Notes: a model not told the origin generated them from the sequence alone. A stretch of DNA of 64,000 bases from Pantoea cypripedii (GCF_002095535.1 NZ_MLJI01000001.1:4329755-4393754), one strand, 5' to 3'. Positions 29,623-41,998 are shown, counted from the stretch's first letter. Numbers and translations are program-made.

Positions 29623-30270
29623 ATGACGATACGAGAAAGAAGCCTGACCGGCCCAACCAAGTGGTCAATATTGTCATCAATTAAAATTGTCGGTATTGGT
29701 GTATTACAATTGTCCCTTCTGGCACAAATACTACAGGCAAATGAGCTAAATTTACTGGCGATCGCTATCGCTTGTTTATTGGTTATCGATACGTTATCCG
29801 ATCGTGGATTTGGTAACTCAGCTATCAGAAACCAGAATTTAAGCGAAAGCGATCTCTCTGTGCTCTATTGGGGCAATGTATTATTTGGATTGTTAATTTT
29901 CGCCGTGCTGTTTATTGGTAGTGATATTTTTAGCCGCATGATGAACCAACCTGAACTGGCAATTATGCTGGAAATGATATCGGTAATTTTTATCATTATT
30001 CCCCAGGGGCAACATTATCGCGCCATATTACAACGGGAAAAACAATTCACACGGATTGCGTTTACGGAAACATCATCGGTGCTGGTGGGTTTGGGCGTGA
30101 CGCTGTTCACCGTCTGGCTGACACCCTCTGTGCTGTGCGCCATCTGGGGCTACCTGGCGATGGTTTCAATCCGCATGCTGGTCTACTGCTACTACGGCCG
30201 CTCCTGGTTTCAGCCAGAGTACCGTTTTAGCCTGAAAAGCTTCGCCAATGTGCGAGCAAGAAACGGATAA
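29623..30270 (+). pseudogene. Truncated WzxC-like polysaccharide flippase
   Basis: A 215-aa protein matching the N-terminal 40-45% of MOP-family flippases such as colanic acid WzxC (about 490 aa). Landmarks are TKWSILSSIKIVGIGVLQLS, IDTLSDRGFGNSAIRNQNLS, VLYWGNVLFGL, IPQGQHYRAILQREKQF and YYGRSWFQPEYRFSLKSFAN. About five membrane segments are visible instead of twelve or more. Homology stops at FANV, followed by a short tail and stop. The C-terminal half is not found downstream, so this is probably a deletion remnant. It is AT-rich and followed by a terminator. Confidence 0.8.
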
Positions 30271-30605
30271 TAAAAACAAGTCTGTATGGTGGGCTCTGGG
30301 CATCTGAGAAGATGCGTTCGCGTGCTGCTAGCCAGCACGCTTTTTTCTTTTGTCGCTGCCACCACTTTCCCTCATAGCCACTCAGGCAAAGGCCGACAAT
30401 CACCCTTTTCCCTGCTTCAGGATTCGATCTTCGCATCATTTTTTATAATGCGAATATGAAACCACCTCTCACCTAACCCCAAAAAATAAGCCCAACCACG
30501 CTACCATTATCAAATAAGCTAATCCGATGAGGCTGTTTTAGAAAATCTCAGTGGTCTACACTCTGGGAAATCTTTAGCCTTGCCGCCAATCATCTGGAGT
30601 GCTCT
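30271..30605. other. Intergenic region before yicG with three hairpins
   Basis: Contains a GCATCT/AGATGC hairpin (30300-30315), a strong terminator (30320-30346) and an inverted repeat TTCGCAT/ATGCGAA (30430-30454) with an 11-nt spacer. The yicG promoter should lie in the last 100 bp. No gene was seen. Confidence 0.45.
30320..30347 (+). terminator. Strong terminator downstream of the truncated flippase
   Basis: An 8-bp GC-rich stem (GCGTGCTG/CAGCACGC) with a CTAGC loop, followed by TTTTTTCTTTT. Confidence 0.85.
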
Positions 30606-33005
<2,400 letters not shown>

Positions 33006-33024
33006 TTACAGCCCTGAACAATAG

Positions 33025-33771
<747 letters not shown>

Positions 33772-33828
33772 ATTCACTTTCAGTATTATGCCCAGTCATT
33801 TCTTCATCATCTGTGGAGTAGCACACCT

Positions 33829-34104
33829 ATGGCACGCGTAACCGTTCAGGACGCAGTAGAGAAAATTGGTAACCGTTTTGACCTGGTGTTGGTCGCTGCA
33901 CGTCGTGCACGTCAGATGCAGGTAGGCGGCAAAGATCCGCTGGTTCCGGAAGAGAACGATAAATCCACCGTTATCGCCCTGCGCGAAATCGAAGAAGGCC
34001 TGATCACTAACCAGATTCTGGATGTTCGTGATCGTCAGGAACAGCAAGAGCAGGAAGCCGCTGAGTTACAAGCCGTTACCGCTATCGCTGAAGGTCGTCG
34101 TTAA
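33829..34104 (+). CDS. rpoZ: RNA polymerase omega subunit (RpoZ)
   Basis: A 91-aa protein, [20 protein letters not shown] at the start, the standard omega subunit. It wraps the beta-prime C-terminus and forms part of ppGpp binding site 1 on RNA polymerase. The neighbouring gene is the ppGpp hydrolase/synthetase spoT, 20 nt downstream, in one operon. Confidence 0.98.
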   Translation: MARVTVQDAVEKIGNRFDLVLVAARRARQMQVGGKDPLVPEENDKSTVIALREIEEGLITNQILDVRDRQEQQEQEAAELQAVTAIAEGRR

Positions 34105-34124
34105 CAGCACTCTGCAGGTCAACC

Positions 34125-36230
34125 TTGTATCTGTTTGAAAGCCTCAATCAACTGATTGAAAAATACTTGCCCGAGGAGCAAATCAAGCGCCTCAGGCAAG
34201 CTTATCTTGTCGCACGTGATGCTCACGAGGGACAAACTCGTTCCAGCGGTGAGCCTTATATCACCCATCCTGTTGCCGTTGCCTGCATTCTGGCCGAGAT
34301 GAAACTCGACCACGAAACGCTGATGGCGGCATTACTGCATGATGTTATCGAAGATACTCCCGCCACATACCAGGATATGGAACAGCTGTTTGGCAAAAGT
34401 GTTGCCGAGCTGGTGGAAGGCGTATCAAAACTCGATAAGCTGAAGTTCCGCGACAAGAAAGAAGCTCAGGCCGAAAACTTCCGCAAAATGATCATGGCAA
34501 TGGTGCAGGATATCCGCGTCATTCTGATCAAACTGGCTGACCGCACCCACAATATGCGCACGCTCGGCGCACTGCGACCGGATAAACGCCGTCGTATTGC
34601 CCGGGAAACCCTCGAAATTTATAGCCCACTGGCCCACCGTCTCGGTATTCATCATCTGAAAACTGAGCTGGAGGAGTTGGGCTTTGAAGCGTTGCACCCG
34701 AATCGCTATCGGGTCATCAAAGAGGTGGTTAAAGCGGCGCGTGGTAACCGTAAAGAGATGATTCAGAAGATCCTTTCTGAAATCGATGGCCGTCTGCAGG
34801 AGGCGGGGATTCCCTGTCGCGTCAGTGGTCGTGAAAAACATCTCTATTCGATTTACCGCAAAATGCACCTGAAAGAGCAGCGATTTCACTCGATCATGGA
34901 TATTTACGCCTTCCGCGTTATCGTGAAAGATTTAGATACCTGTTATCGCGTGCTCGGTCAGATGCACAGTCTGTACAAACCGCGTCCTGGACGCGTCAAA
35001 GATTACATCGCAATCCCCAAGGCTAACGGCTATCAATCGTTACATACCTCCATGATTGGCCCGCACGGCGTGCCGGTTGAGGTACAAATCCGTACGGAAG
35101 ATATGGATCAGATGGCGGAGATGGGGGTTGCTGCACACTGGGCCTATAAACAGGCCGGTGAAAGTGGCACTACCGCGCAGGTGCGTGCTCAGCGCTGGCT
35201 GCAAAGCTTGCTGGAGCTGCAACAGAGCGCGGGAAGTTCCTTCGAATTTATTGAAAGCGTGAAATCGGATCTCTTCCCGGATGAGATCTATGTATTTACG
35301 CCCGAAGGTCGCATTGTCGAATTGCCGGCAGGTGCGACACCGGTCGACTTTGCCTATGCCGTGCATACCGATATCGGCCATGCCTGCGTCGGTGCGCGTG
35401 TTGACCGTCAGCCATACCCGCTGTCACAAGCGCTGACCAGCGGCCAGACTGTCGAAATCATTACTGCGCCAGGCGCTCGCCCTAATGCGGCCTGGCTCAA
35501 TTTTGTCGTCAGCTCCAAAGCCCGCGCCAAGATTCGTCAGTTGCTGAAAAACCTCAAACGCGAGGATTCAGTCAACCTCGGTCGCCGCCTGCTCAGCCAT
35601 GCGCTGGGAGGCAGCCGCAAACTGGCCGAGATTCCTGCGGAGAATATCCAGCAGGAGCTGGAGCGTATGAAGTTGACCAATCTCGATGATTTGCTGGCGG
35701 AAATTGGTCTCGGTAACGCCATGAGCGTCGTCGTGGCGAAGAATCTGCTGCAATCGGGCGCTGAGCCGGTCAGCAGCAGTAAACGTAAGAAGCTGCCGAT
35801 TAAAGGCGCTGACGGCGTGCTGATCACCTTCGCGAAATGCTGCCGCCCGATTCCTGGCGATCCGATCGTCGCACACGTCAGTCCCGGTAAAGGCCTGGTA
35901 GTGCATCACGAATCCTGCCGTAATATTCGCGGTTACCAGAAAGAACCGGAGAAATTCATGCCGGTTGAATGGGATAAAGTGACCGATCAGGAATTCGTCG
36001 CCGAAATTAAGGTGGATATGTTCAACCATCAGGGCGCGCTGGCGAACCTGACTGCGGCGATCAACACTGCCGGTTCCAACATTCAAAGCCTCAATACCGA
36101 AGAACGAGACGGTCGTGTGTATAGCGCCTTTATCCGCCTGACCGCGCAGGATCGCGTCCATCTGGCTAACATTATGCGTAAAATCCGCGTAATGCCGGAT
36201 GTGATTAAAGTTCACCGAAACCGTAATTAG
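34125..36230 (+). CDS. spoT: Bifunctional (p)ppGpp synthetase/hydrolase SpoT
   Basis: A 701-aa RelA/SpoT homologue, very close to E. coli. The HD hydrolase domain (ALLHDVIEDTP) is followed by the synthetase domain (YSIYRKMHLKEQRF, KDYIAIPKANGYQSLHTSMI), TGS (YVFTPEGRIVELPAGATPVD), a zinc-finger/helical region (FAKCCRPIPGDP) and a C-terminal ACT domain. It starts with TTG at 34125, as in E. coli, giving MYLFESLNQLIEKYLP. It balances ppGpp during fatty-acid, carbon and iron limitation. trmH follows after 3 nt. Confidence 0.98.
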   Translation: MYLFESLNQLIEKYLPEEQIKRLRQAYLVARDAHEGQTRSSGEPYITHPVAVACILAEMKLDHETLMAALLHDVIEDTPATYQDMEQLFGKSVAELVEGVSKLDKLKFRDKKEAQAENFRKMIMAMVQDIRVILIKLADRTHNMRTLGALRPDKRRRIARETLEIYSPLAHRLGIHHLKTELEELGFEALHPNRYRVIKEVVKAARGNRKEMIQKILSEIDGRLQEAGIPCRVSGREKHLYSIYRKMHLKEQRFHSIMDIYAFRVIVKDLDTCYRVLGQMHSLYKPRPGRVKDYIAIPKANGYQSLHTSMIGPHGVPVEVQIRTEDMDQMAEMGVAAHWAYKQAGESGTTAQVRAQRWLQSLLELQQSAGSSFEFIESVKSDLFPDEIYVFTPEGRIVELPAGATPVDFAYAVHTDIGHACVGARVDRQPYPLSQALTSGQTVEIITAPGARPNAAWLNFVVSSKARAKIRQLLKNLKREDSVNLGRRLLSHALGGSRKLAEIPAENIQQELERMKLTNLDDLLAEIGLGNAMSVVVAKNLLQSGAEPVSSSKRKKLPIKGADGVLITFAKCCRPIPGDPIVAHVSPGKGLVVHHESCRNIRGYQKEPEKFMPVEWDKVTDQEFVAEIKVDMFNHQGALANLTAAINTAGSNIQSLNTEERDGRVYSAFIRLTAQDRVHLANIMRKIRVMPDVIKVHRNRN

Positions 36231-36233
36231 TGC

Positions 36234-36929
36234 ATGAACGCTCAACGTTTTGCTCGTATTCGCGAGATGCTGGCCCTGCGCCAGCACGATCTCACCGTCT
36301 GCATGGAACAGGTGCATAAACCGCACAACGTCTCGGCGGTGATCCGTACCGCTGACGCCGTGGGTATCCATGAAGTGCATGCGGTCTGGCCCAGCGTGCG
36401 TATGCGCACCATGGTATCCGCTTCCGCAGGCAGCAATAGCTGGGTGAAGGTGAAAACTCACCGTAACATCGCCGAAGCGGTCTCCCATCTTAAAGAACAA
36501 AAAATGCAGGTGCTGGCGACCAATCTGTCCGCCAAAGCGGTGGATTTTCGTGAGATTGATTACACGCTGCCCACCTGTATTTTGATGGGTCAGGAAAAAA
36601 CCGGTATCACCGCAGAAGCTCTGGCGCTGGCCGACCAAGACATCATTATCCCGATGGTCGGCATGGTGCAGTCGCTAAATGTATCGGTGGCTTCAGCGTT
36701 GATTCTGTATGAAGCACAGCGTCAACGGCAAAATGCCGGGATGTACCAGCGTACTTATAGCTTGCTGGATGAAGAGGAACAGCAGCGTTTGCTGTTTGAA
36801 GGTGGCTATCCGGTGCTGGCACGCGTGGCAAAGCAAAAAAGATTGCCCTATCCGCACATCAACGATGCAGGCGAAGTCGAAGCCGATGCAGAGTGGTGGG
36901 CGACCATGCAAGCGACGGGTAAAAAATGA
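36234..36929 (+). CDS. trmH: tRNA (guanosine-18-2'-O)-methyltransferase TrmH
   Basis: A 231-aa SPOUT methyltransferase that makes Gm18 in the D-loop of tRNAs. Motif 1 is NVSAVIRTADAVGIHEVHAV, motif 2 LMGQEKTGIT and motif 3, the trefoil knot, MVQSLNVSVASALILYEAQR. Its stop overlaps the recG start by 4 nt (ATGA). Formerly spoU because of its place after spoT. Confidence 0.97.
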   Translation: MNAQRFARIREMLALRQHDLTVCMEQVHKPHNVSAVIRTADAVGIHEVHAVWPSVRMRTMVSASAGSNSWVKVKTHRNIAEAVSHLKEQKMQVLATNLSAKAVDFREIDYTLPTCILMGQEKTGITAEALALADQDIIIPMVGMVQSLNVSVASALILYEAQRQRQNAGMYQRTYSLLDEEEQQRLLFEGGYPVLARVAKQKRLPYPHINDAGEVEADAEWWATMQATGKK

Positions 36930-39004
36930 AAGGCCGTCTGCTGGATGCCATCCCGCTCAGTACCCTGACCGGCGTCGGCGCCAGCCAGGCGGCGAAACTG
37001 GCCAAAATTGGCCTGTTTACCATCCAGGATCTGTTGCTACACCTGCCTCTGCGTTACGAAGATCGTACCCAACTCTACCGTATTAATGACCTGCTGCCGG
37101 GCATCTGGGCCACGGTCGAAGGTGAAGTGCTGCACAGCGAGATCACCTTTGGCCGTCGTCGTATGCTGGTGTGCCAAATCAGTGATGGCAGCGGCGTGCT
37201 GACCATGCGCTTCTTCAATTTCAACGCCGGGATGAAAAACAGCCTGGCACCGGGCCGCCGCGTCACGGCTTATGGTGAGATCAAACGGGGTCAGCGCGGC
37301 GCGGAAATTATCCATCCCGAATATCGTATCCAGGGTGAACACAGCGGCGTGGAATTGCAGGAAACCCTGACGCCGGTTTATCCCACCACCGAAGGCATTC
37401 GCCAGGCGACACTGCGCAATCTGACCGACCAGGCATTAACGTTGCTGGAAACCTGCCCCATCGCCGAGTTACTGCCGCCGGAACTCAGCGGTGGACTGAT
37501 CAGCCTGCCGGATGCCTTGCGCACACTGCATCGCCCACCGCCGGATTTGCGTCTGAGCGAGCTGGAAACGGGGCGTCATCCGGCACAACGTCGTCTGATT
37601 CTGGAAGAATTGCTGGCGCATAACCTCAGCATGCTGGCGGTGCGTGCTGGCGCGCAACGTCATCACGCGCTGCCACTACCCGCCAATCATCAACTGGTGG
37701 ACAAGCTGCTTGCCGCACTGCCCTTCTCTCCAACCGGTGCGCAGCAGAGGGTGGTGGCGGAAATTGAACGCGATTTGGCCCACGACTTCCCGATGATGCG
37801 TCTGGTACAGGGCGATGTTGGATCGGGTAAAACCCTGGTCGCGGCACTGGCGGCATTGAATGTGATCGCTTATGGCAAGCAGGTGGCGCTGATGGCACCC
37901 ACCGAGTTGCTGGCTGAGCAGCACGCCAATAACTTCCGCCAGTGGTTTGCACCACTGGGTATTGAAGTGGGCTGGCTGGCTGGCAAGCAAAAAGGCAAAG
38001 CGCGACAGGCACAGCAGGAGGCGATTGCCAGCGGCCAGGTGGCCATGGTGGTCGGTACACATGCGCTGTTTCAGGAACAGGTCCAGTTCAGCGGCATGGC
38101 GCTAGTGATCATTGATGAACAACACCGCTTTGGCGTCCACCAGCGTCTGGCGCTGTGGGAAAAAGGCGAGGAGCAGGGTTTTCATCCGCACCAGCTGATC
38201 ATGACCGCCACCCCCATTCCGCGTACCCTGGCAATGACCGCCTATGCCGATCTCGACACGTCTACCATTGACGAACTGCCACCAGGCCGTACGCCGGTCA
38301 CCACTGTCGCCATCCCGGACAGCCGTCGTAGTGAGATCATCGCACGCGTTCAGAGCGCTTGCCATGAAGGCCGACAGGCGTATTGGGTTTGTACCCTGAT
38401 TGAAGAGTCCGAGCTGCTGGAAGCACAGGCTGCTGAAGCCACCTGGCAGGAGCTGAAAGTCGCGCTGCCCGGATTGCAGGTTGGTCTGGTTCATGGCCGC
38501 ATGAAACCGGCTGAGAAGCAGGCGGTGATGCAGGCGTTCAAAGCCAACGAAATTCAGCTGCTGATAGCCACCACGGTAATTGAAGTCGGGGTGGATGTCC
38601 CCAATGCCAGCCTGATGATTATCGAAAACCCGGAACGTCTCGGTCTGGCGCAGCTGCACCAGCTACGCGGACGCGTCGGGCGTGGTGCTGTCGCCTCCCA
38701 TTGCGTGCTGCTGTACAAAGCGCCGCTTAGCAAAACGGCGCAGAAGCGTTTGCAGGTGCTGCGCGATAGCAACGATGGTTTCGTGATCGCCCAGCACGAT
38801 CTGGAGATTCGTGGCCCCGGCGAACTGCTCGGCACACGACAAACCGGTAATGCCGAATTTAAAGTGGCCGACTTACTGCGCGATCAAAGCATGATCCCCG
38901 AAGTTCAGCGCGTAGCACGTCATATCCACCAGCATTATCCTGAGCAGGCTCAGGCACTGATTGAACGCTGGCTGCCGGAAACCGAGCGCTACAGCAACGC
39001 TTAA
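36926..39004 (+). CDS. recG: ATP-dependent DNA helicase RecG
   Basis: A 692-aa SF2 translocase that remodels stalled replication forks, R-loops and Holliday junctions. An N-terminal wedge/OB domain (about residues 1-170) precedes the helicase core, with Walker A GDVGSGKT, the DEQH box LVIIDEQHRFG, motif III TATPIPRTLAMT and motif VI QLRGRVGRG. The last gene of the gmk-recG operon. It converges with the marR-type gene with a 4-nt overlap at 39001-39004. Confidence 0.98.
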   Translation: MKGRLLDAIPLSTLTGVGASQAAKLAKIGLFTIQDLLLHLPLRYEDRTQLYRINDLLPGIWATVEGEVLHSEITFGRRRMLVCQISDGSGVLTMRFFNFNAGMKNSLAPGRRVTAYGEIKRGQRGAEIIHPEYRIQGEHSGVELQETLTPVYPTTEGIRQATLRNLTDQALTLLETCPIAELLPPELSGGLISLPDALRTLHRPPPDLRLSELETGRHPAQRRLILEELLAHNLSMLAVRAGAQRHHALPLPANHQLVDKLLAALPFSPTGAQQRVVAEIERDLAHDFPMMRLVQGDVGSGKTLVAALAALNVIAYGKQVALMAPTELLAEQHANNFRQWFAPLGIEVGWLAGKQKGKARQAQQEAIASGQVAMVVGTHALFQEQVQFSGMALVIIDEQHRFGVHQRLALWEKGEEQGFHPHQLIMTATPIPRTLAMTAYADLDTSTIDELPPGRTPVTTVAIPDSRRSEIIARVQSACHEGRQAYWVCTLIEESELLEAQAAEATWQELKVALPGLQVGLVHGRMKPAEKQAVMQAFKANEIQLLIATTVIEVGVDVPNASLMIIENPERLGLAQLHQLRGRVGRGAVASHCVLLYKAPLSKTAQKRLQVLRDSNDGFVIAQHDLEIRGPGELLGTRQTGNAEFKVADLLRDQSMIPEVQRVARHIHQHYPEQAQALIERWLPETERYSNA

Positions 39005-39486
39005 TCCGCATTTTTGCCACGATCCAGCGTGGTGAAATCGGCAACGAACTTACTCAACAATCGCGCCAGTTCAGCACGTTCATCGTCCTGCCATGCCTGA
39101 AACACATCTCCGTAAATTTTCGCACGCGCCGCATCGATTTTATCAGTCATCGCTTTCCCTGCCGCCGTGATGGCCGCTTCATTCACACGCTTGTCCTTTG
39201 CGCTTTTCTGCCGCTGTGCCAGCCCGATCTCCTCAAGTTTCGCCACCTGACGGCTTACCGTGGTGTAGTCACGGCCAACCCGATCAGCCAGTTCAACTAC
39301 ACCAATCGGACCGAAGCGACCAATCTGCACCAGTAACGGGAACAACGCCCTATCCAGCTGAATATTGGATTCTTTTATTAATAATTCATCGCGTTGCGGG
39401 CGGTTGAAGGTGCCAACAATTGTCAGCAGCGCGTTGTGCAGATCATCGAAGGCTGCACTATTATGTGTATTTTGCACACTTTCCAT
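39001..39486 (-). CDS. MarR-family transcriptional regulator
   Basis: A 161-aa winged-helix regulator. The DNA-binding part is VVELADRVGRDYTTVSRQVAKLEEIGLAQRQ, followed by the wing (SAKDKRVNEAAIT). The start at 39486 (MESVQNTHNSA) is preferred over a longer frame to 39570, which would run through the operator region. It is divergent from an NAD(P)H-quinone oxidoreductase-type gene, and two matching 17-bp operator-like sequences lie at its start, one inside its first codons, so autorepression plus control of the neighbour is likely. The inducer is unknown. Confidence 0.88.
   Translation of the reverse strand: MESVQNTHNSAAFDDLHNALLTIVGTFNRPQRDELLIKESNIQLDRALFPLLVQIGRFGPIGVVELADRVGRDYTTVSRQVAKLEEIGLAQRQKSAKDKRVNEAAITAAGKAMTDKIDAARAKIYGDVFQAWQDDERAELARLLSKFVADFTTLDRGKNAD
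39463..39479 (-). promoter_or_regulatory. Operator-like site inside the marR-type gene
   Basis: On the minus strand it reads GTGTGCAAAATACACAT and differs at one base from the site at 39513-39529. It lies in codons 3-8 of the regulator gene. Confidence 0.65.
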
Positions 39487-39512
39487 TGACGTTATCCCGA
39501 GGCAAGCATATT

Positions 39513-39529
39513 GTGTGCATAATACACAT
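39513..39529 (+). promoter_or_regulatory. Operator-like site in the marR/oxidoreductase intergenic region
   Basis: Reads GTGTGCATAATACACAT, an imperfect palindrome (ATGTGTAT-type arms). It is 28 bp before the oxidoreductase start. The centres of the two copies are 50 bp apart, near five helical turns, and in opposite orientation. Confidence 0.7.
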
Positions 39530-39556
39530 ATATTCCGATTAACTGAAGGTGAAAAC

Positions 39557-40492
39557 ATGAAAGCAGCCATTGTTTCTGCGGCGGGTGAACTGCCGGTATA
39601 CGGTGATTTTCCTGAACCTCAGGCTGATGAAAACCAGGTTGTGGTGACGGTCAAAGCCGCCGCCATCAGCCAACTGGCCAAATCGCGTGCCGCAGGGACG
39701 CACTACAGCTCAGGGATGCAGTACCCGTTTATCACCGGTATTGATGGCACCGGCTACCTCAGCAATGGCGACCCGGTGTATTTCCTCGCGTTTAATGCCC
39801 CCTGGGGCAGCATGGCAGAAAGAACACAGGTGCCAGCCGGAAGTATCATCCCGCTACCGGAGACCCTGGATCCGGTGCTGGCCGCGGCCCTCGCCAACCC
39901 TGGCATGTCCTCATGGGCCGCCTTAACGCGTCGGGCGCAGCTTGCTCAGGGCGAGACGGTGCTGATCAACGGGGCGACAGGAACCTCAGGCGGGCTGGCG
40001 GTGCGTATCGCTCGCCATTTGGGAGCCGGGAAAATCATCGCCACCGGACGCAATCGCGAAGTGCTGGAGCAGCTGCGCGCCCAGGGAGCGGATATCACCC
40101 TGACGCTGGATTCACTACCAACAGCGCTGCCAGCACTGATGGCAGAGGGTATTGATGTGGTGCTGGATTATCTGTGGGGCCAGAGCGCGCTCGATATCAT
40201 GCAGGCGGCCGTTGCCGGTGGTGAGAAGGTGGTGCGTTTTGTGCAGATTGGCTCGTTGAGCGGTCAGGAGATCCCATTGCATAGCAAATTGCTGCGCTCC
40301 TCAGGTCTGACCCTGATGGGAAGCGGCCTCGGCAGCGTATCTCACTCAGAGCTGGTGGCCTGTATCGGCGAGTTGCTGGCCGCAGCCGCGCAGAGCGATT
40401 TCTCCATTCCATTCCAGATGCGCCCGTTGAGTGAAGTGCACGATGCCTGGCGTGAAGATGACAGCCGCTGCCGCACGGTATTTACCCTCTGA
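39557..40492 (+). CDS. Zinc-less medium-chain dehydrogenase / quinone oxidoreductase-type protein
   Basis: A 311-aa MDR-superfamily protein with GroES-like N-terminus (MKAAIVSAAGELPVYGDFPE) and a Rossmann domain with LINGATGTSGGLAVRIARHLGAGK. The cysteines and histidines of zinc alcohol dehydrogenases are missing, as in quinone oxidoreductases. It probably reduces quinones or reactive alkenals/aldehydes with NAD(P)H. The divergent MarR gene and shared operators suggest an inducible detoxification pair. It takes the place of gltS, which lies between recG and xanP in E. coli. Confidence 0.85.
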   Translation: MKAAIVSAAGELPVYGDFPEPQADENQVVVTVKAAAISQLAKSRAAGTHYSSGMQYPFITGIDGTGYLSNGDPVYFLAFNAPWGSMAERTQVPAGSIIPLPETLDPVLAAALANPGMSSWAALTRRAQLAQGETVLINGATGTSGGLAVRIARHLGAGKIIATGRNREVLEQLRAQGADITLTLDSLPTALPALMAEGIDVVLDYLWGQSALDIMQAAVAGGEKVVRFVQIGSLSGQEIPLHSKLLRSSGLTLMGSGLGSVSHSELVACIGELLAAAAQSDFSIPFQMRPLSEVHDAWREDDSRCRTVFTL

Positions 40493-40515
40493 CGAACGGG
40501 AAGTGAAAAGGGGCA

Positions 40516-40553
40516 TTGCAAACGTTTGCTTTCATTCTGCATCGGTTTAAAAT
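40516..40553 (+). promoter_or_regulatory. xanP promoter with PurR box
   Basis: The palindrome GCAAACGTTTGC (40518-40529) matches the PurR operator core. It overlaps a probable -35 (TTTGCT, 40525-40530), 17 bp from a -10 box TAAAAT (40548-40553), so PurR with hypoxanthine or guanine would block the polymerase. Confidence 0.8.
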
Positions 40554-40584
40554 CGCCCCTTTGTTGTGATTGAGAACGTCCACC

Positions 40585-41973
40585 ATGTCCGTCAATACCG
40601 CTGAATCCCGTCAGCCTGCCAGTGCCGCAACCGCGGCAAAAAGTGAACTGATTTATCGTCTTGAAGACCGCCCACCGTTGCCGCAAACGCTGTTTGCTGC
40701 CTGTCAGCATCTGCTGGCGATGTTTGTGGCGGTGATTACCCCGGCCTTGCTGATTTGCCAGGCGCTGGGTTTGCCCGCGCAGGATACCCAGCACATTATC
40801 AGCATGTCGCTGTTCGCCTCTGGCGTGGCGTCAGTGCTGCAAATCAAAACCTGGGGACCGGTTGGATCGGGCCTGCTGTCGATTCAGGGCACCAGTTTTA
40901 ACTTTGTTACCCCGCTGATTATGGGTGGCATGGCGCTAAAAAATGGCGGAGCCGATGTGCCCACCATGATGGCCGCGCTGTTCGGTACCCTGATGGTGGC
41001 CTCCTGTACCGAGATGGTGCTGTCGCGCGTGCTGCATCTGGCGCGTCGCATTATCACGCCTTTGGTATCGGGCATTGTGGTGATGATCATCGGTCTGTCG
41101 CTGATTCAGGTAGGGTTAACTTCTATCGGCGGTGGTTTTGCGGCGATGAGCGACCATAGCTTTGGCGCGCCGAAAAACCTGCTGCTGGCCGGTGCGGTGC
41201 TGTTGGTGATCATTCTGCTGAATCGCCAGCGTAATCCGTATCTGCGTGTCGCTTCACTGGTGATTGCCATGGCGGTGGGCTATCTGCTGGCGTGGGCACT
41301 GGGCATGCTGCCGGAAAATACCACGCCAACCAATCAGGCGCTGGTTTCGGTGCCATCTCCGCTTTACTACGGACTCGGTTTCGACTGGAATCTGCTGATT
41401 CCGTTGATGCTGGTATTTATGGTGACCTCACTGGAAACCATTGGCGATATCACCGCCACCTCCGATGTTTCTGAACAACCGGTGAGCGGCCCGCTGTACA
41501 TGAAGCGTCTGAAAGGCGGCGTACTGGCGAATGGCCTCAACTCTTTTGTATCGGCATTGTTCAATACGTTTCCAAACTCCTGCTTCGGCCAGAACAATGG
41601 CGTAATTCAGCTGACCGGTGTTGCCAGCCGCTATGTCGGTTTTGTGGTCGCACTGATGTTGATTGTGCTCGGCCTGTTTCCGGCAGTGAGTGGCTTTGTG
41701 CAACATATCCCCGAGCCGGTGCTGGGCGGCGCGACCATTGTGATGTTTGGTACGATTGCCGCGTCCGGTGTGCGCATCGTTTCCCGCGAGCCACTGAACC
41801 GTCGCGCCATTATGATTATCGCGCTGTCACTGGCGGTTGGCCTTGGCGTTTCACAGCAGCCATTGATTTTGCAGTTCGCACCGGACTGGCTGAAAACCCT
41901 GCTTTCCTCGGGTATTGCCGCTGGCGGCATCACCGCTATCGTGCTTAACCTTATCTTCCCACAGGAAAAGTAA
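40585..41973 (+). CDS. xanP: Xanthine:proton symporter XanP
   Basis: A 462-aa inner-membrane permease of the NAT/NCS2 family, very close to E. coli XanP (463 aa). Conserved motifs are [20 protein letters not shown], the signature QTSF-like [14 protein letters not shown] and [15 protein letters not shown] (the NAT motif region with Asn/Gln). It imports xanthine with protons. The start at 40585 gives [10 protein letters not shown]. The PurR box over its promoter fits purine control. A short hairpin lies just after the stop (41981-41998). Confidence 0.96.
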   Translation: MSVNTAESRQPASAATAAKSELIYRLEDRPPLPQTLFAACQHLLAMFVAVITPALLICQALGLPAQDTQHIISMSLFASGVASVLQIKTWGPVGSGLLSIQGTSFNFVTPLIMGGMALKNGGADVPTMMAALFGTLMVASCTEMVLSRVLHLARRIITPLVSGIVVMIIGLSLIQVGLTSIGGGFAAMSDHSFGAPKNLLLAGAVLLVIILLNRQRNPYLRVASLVIAMAVGYLLAWALGMLPENTTPTNQALVSVPSPLYYGLGFDWNLLIPLMLVFMVTSLETIGDITATSDVSEQPVSGPLYMKRLKGGVLANGLNSFVSALFNTFPNSCFGQNNGVIQLTGVASRYVGFVVALMLIVLGLFPAVSGFVQHIPEPVLGGATIVMFGTIAASGVRIVSREPLNRRAIMIIALSLAVGLGVSQQPLILQFAPDWLKTLLSSGIAAGGITAIVLNLIFPQEK

Positions 41974-41980
41974 TCTTCCG

Positions 41981-41998
41981 GGCAGGCTGATGCCTGCC
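41981..41998 (+). terminator. Hairpin after xanP
   Basis: GGCAGGC/GCCTGCC with a TGAT loop followed by TGATATTT. The T-run is weak. Confidence 0.5.

Noticed and set aside
35568..36638. 356-codon minus-strand frame across spoT/trmH
   Set aside because: Opposes two conserved genes and has no motif or initiation signal.
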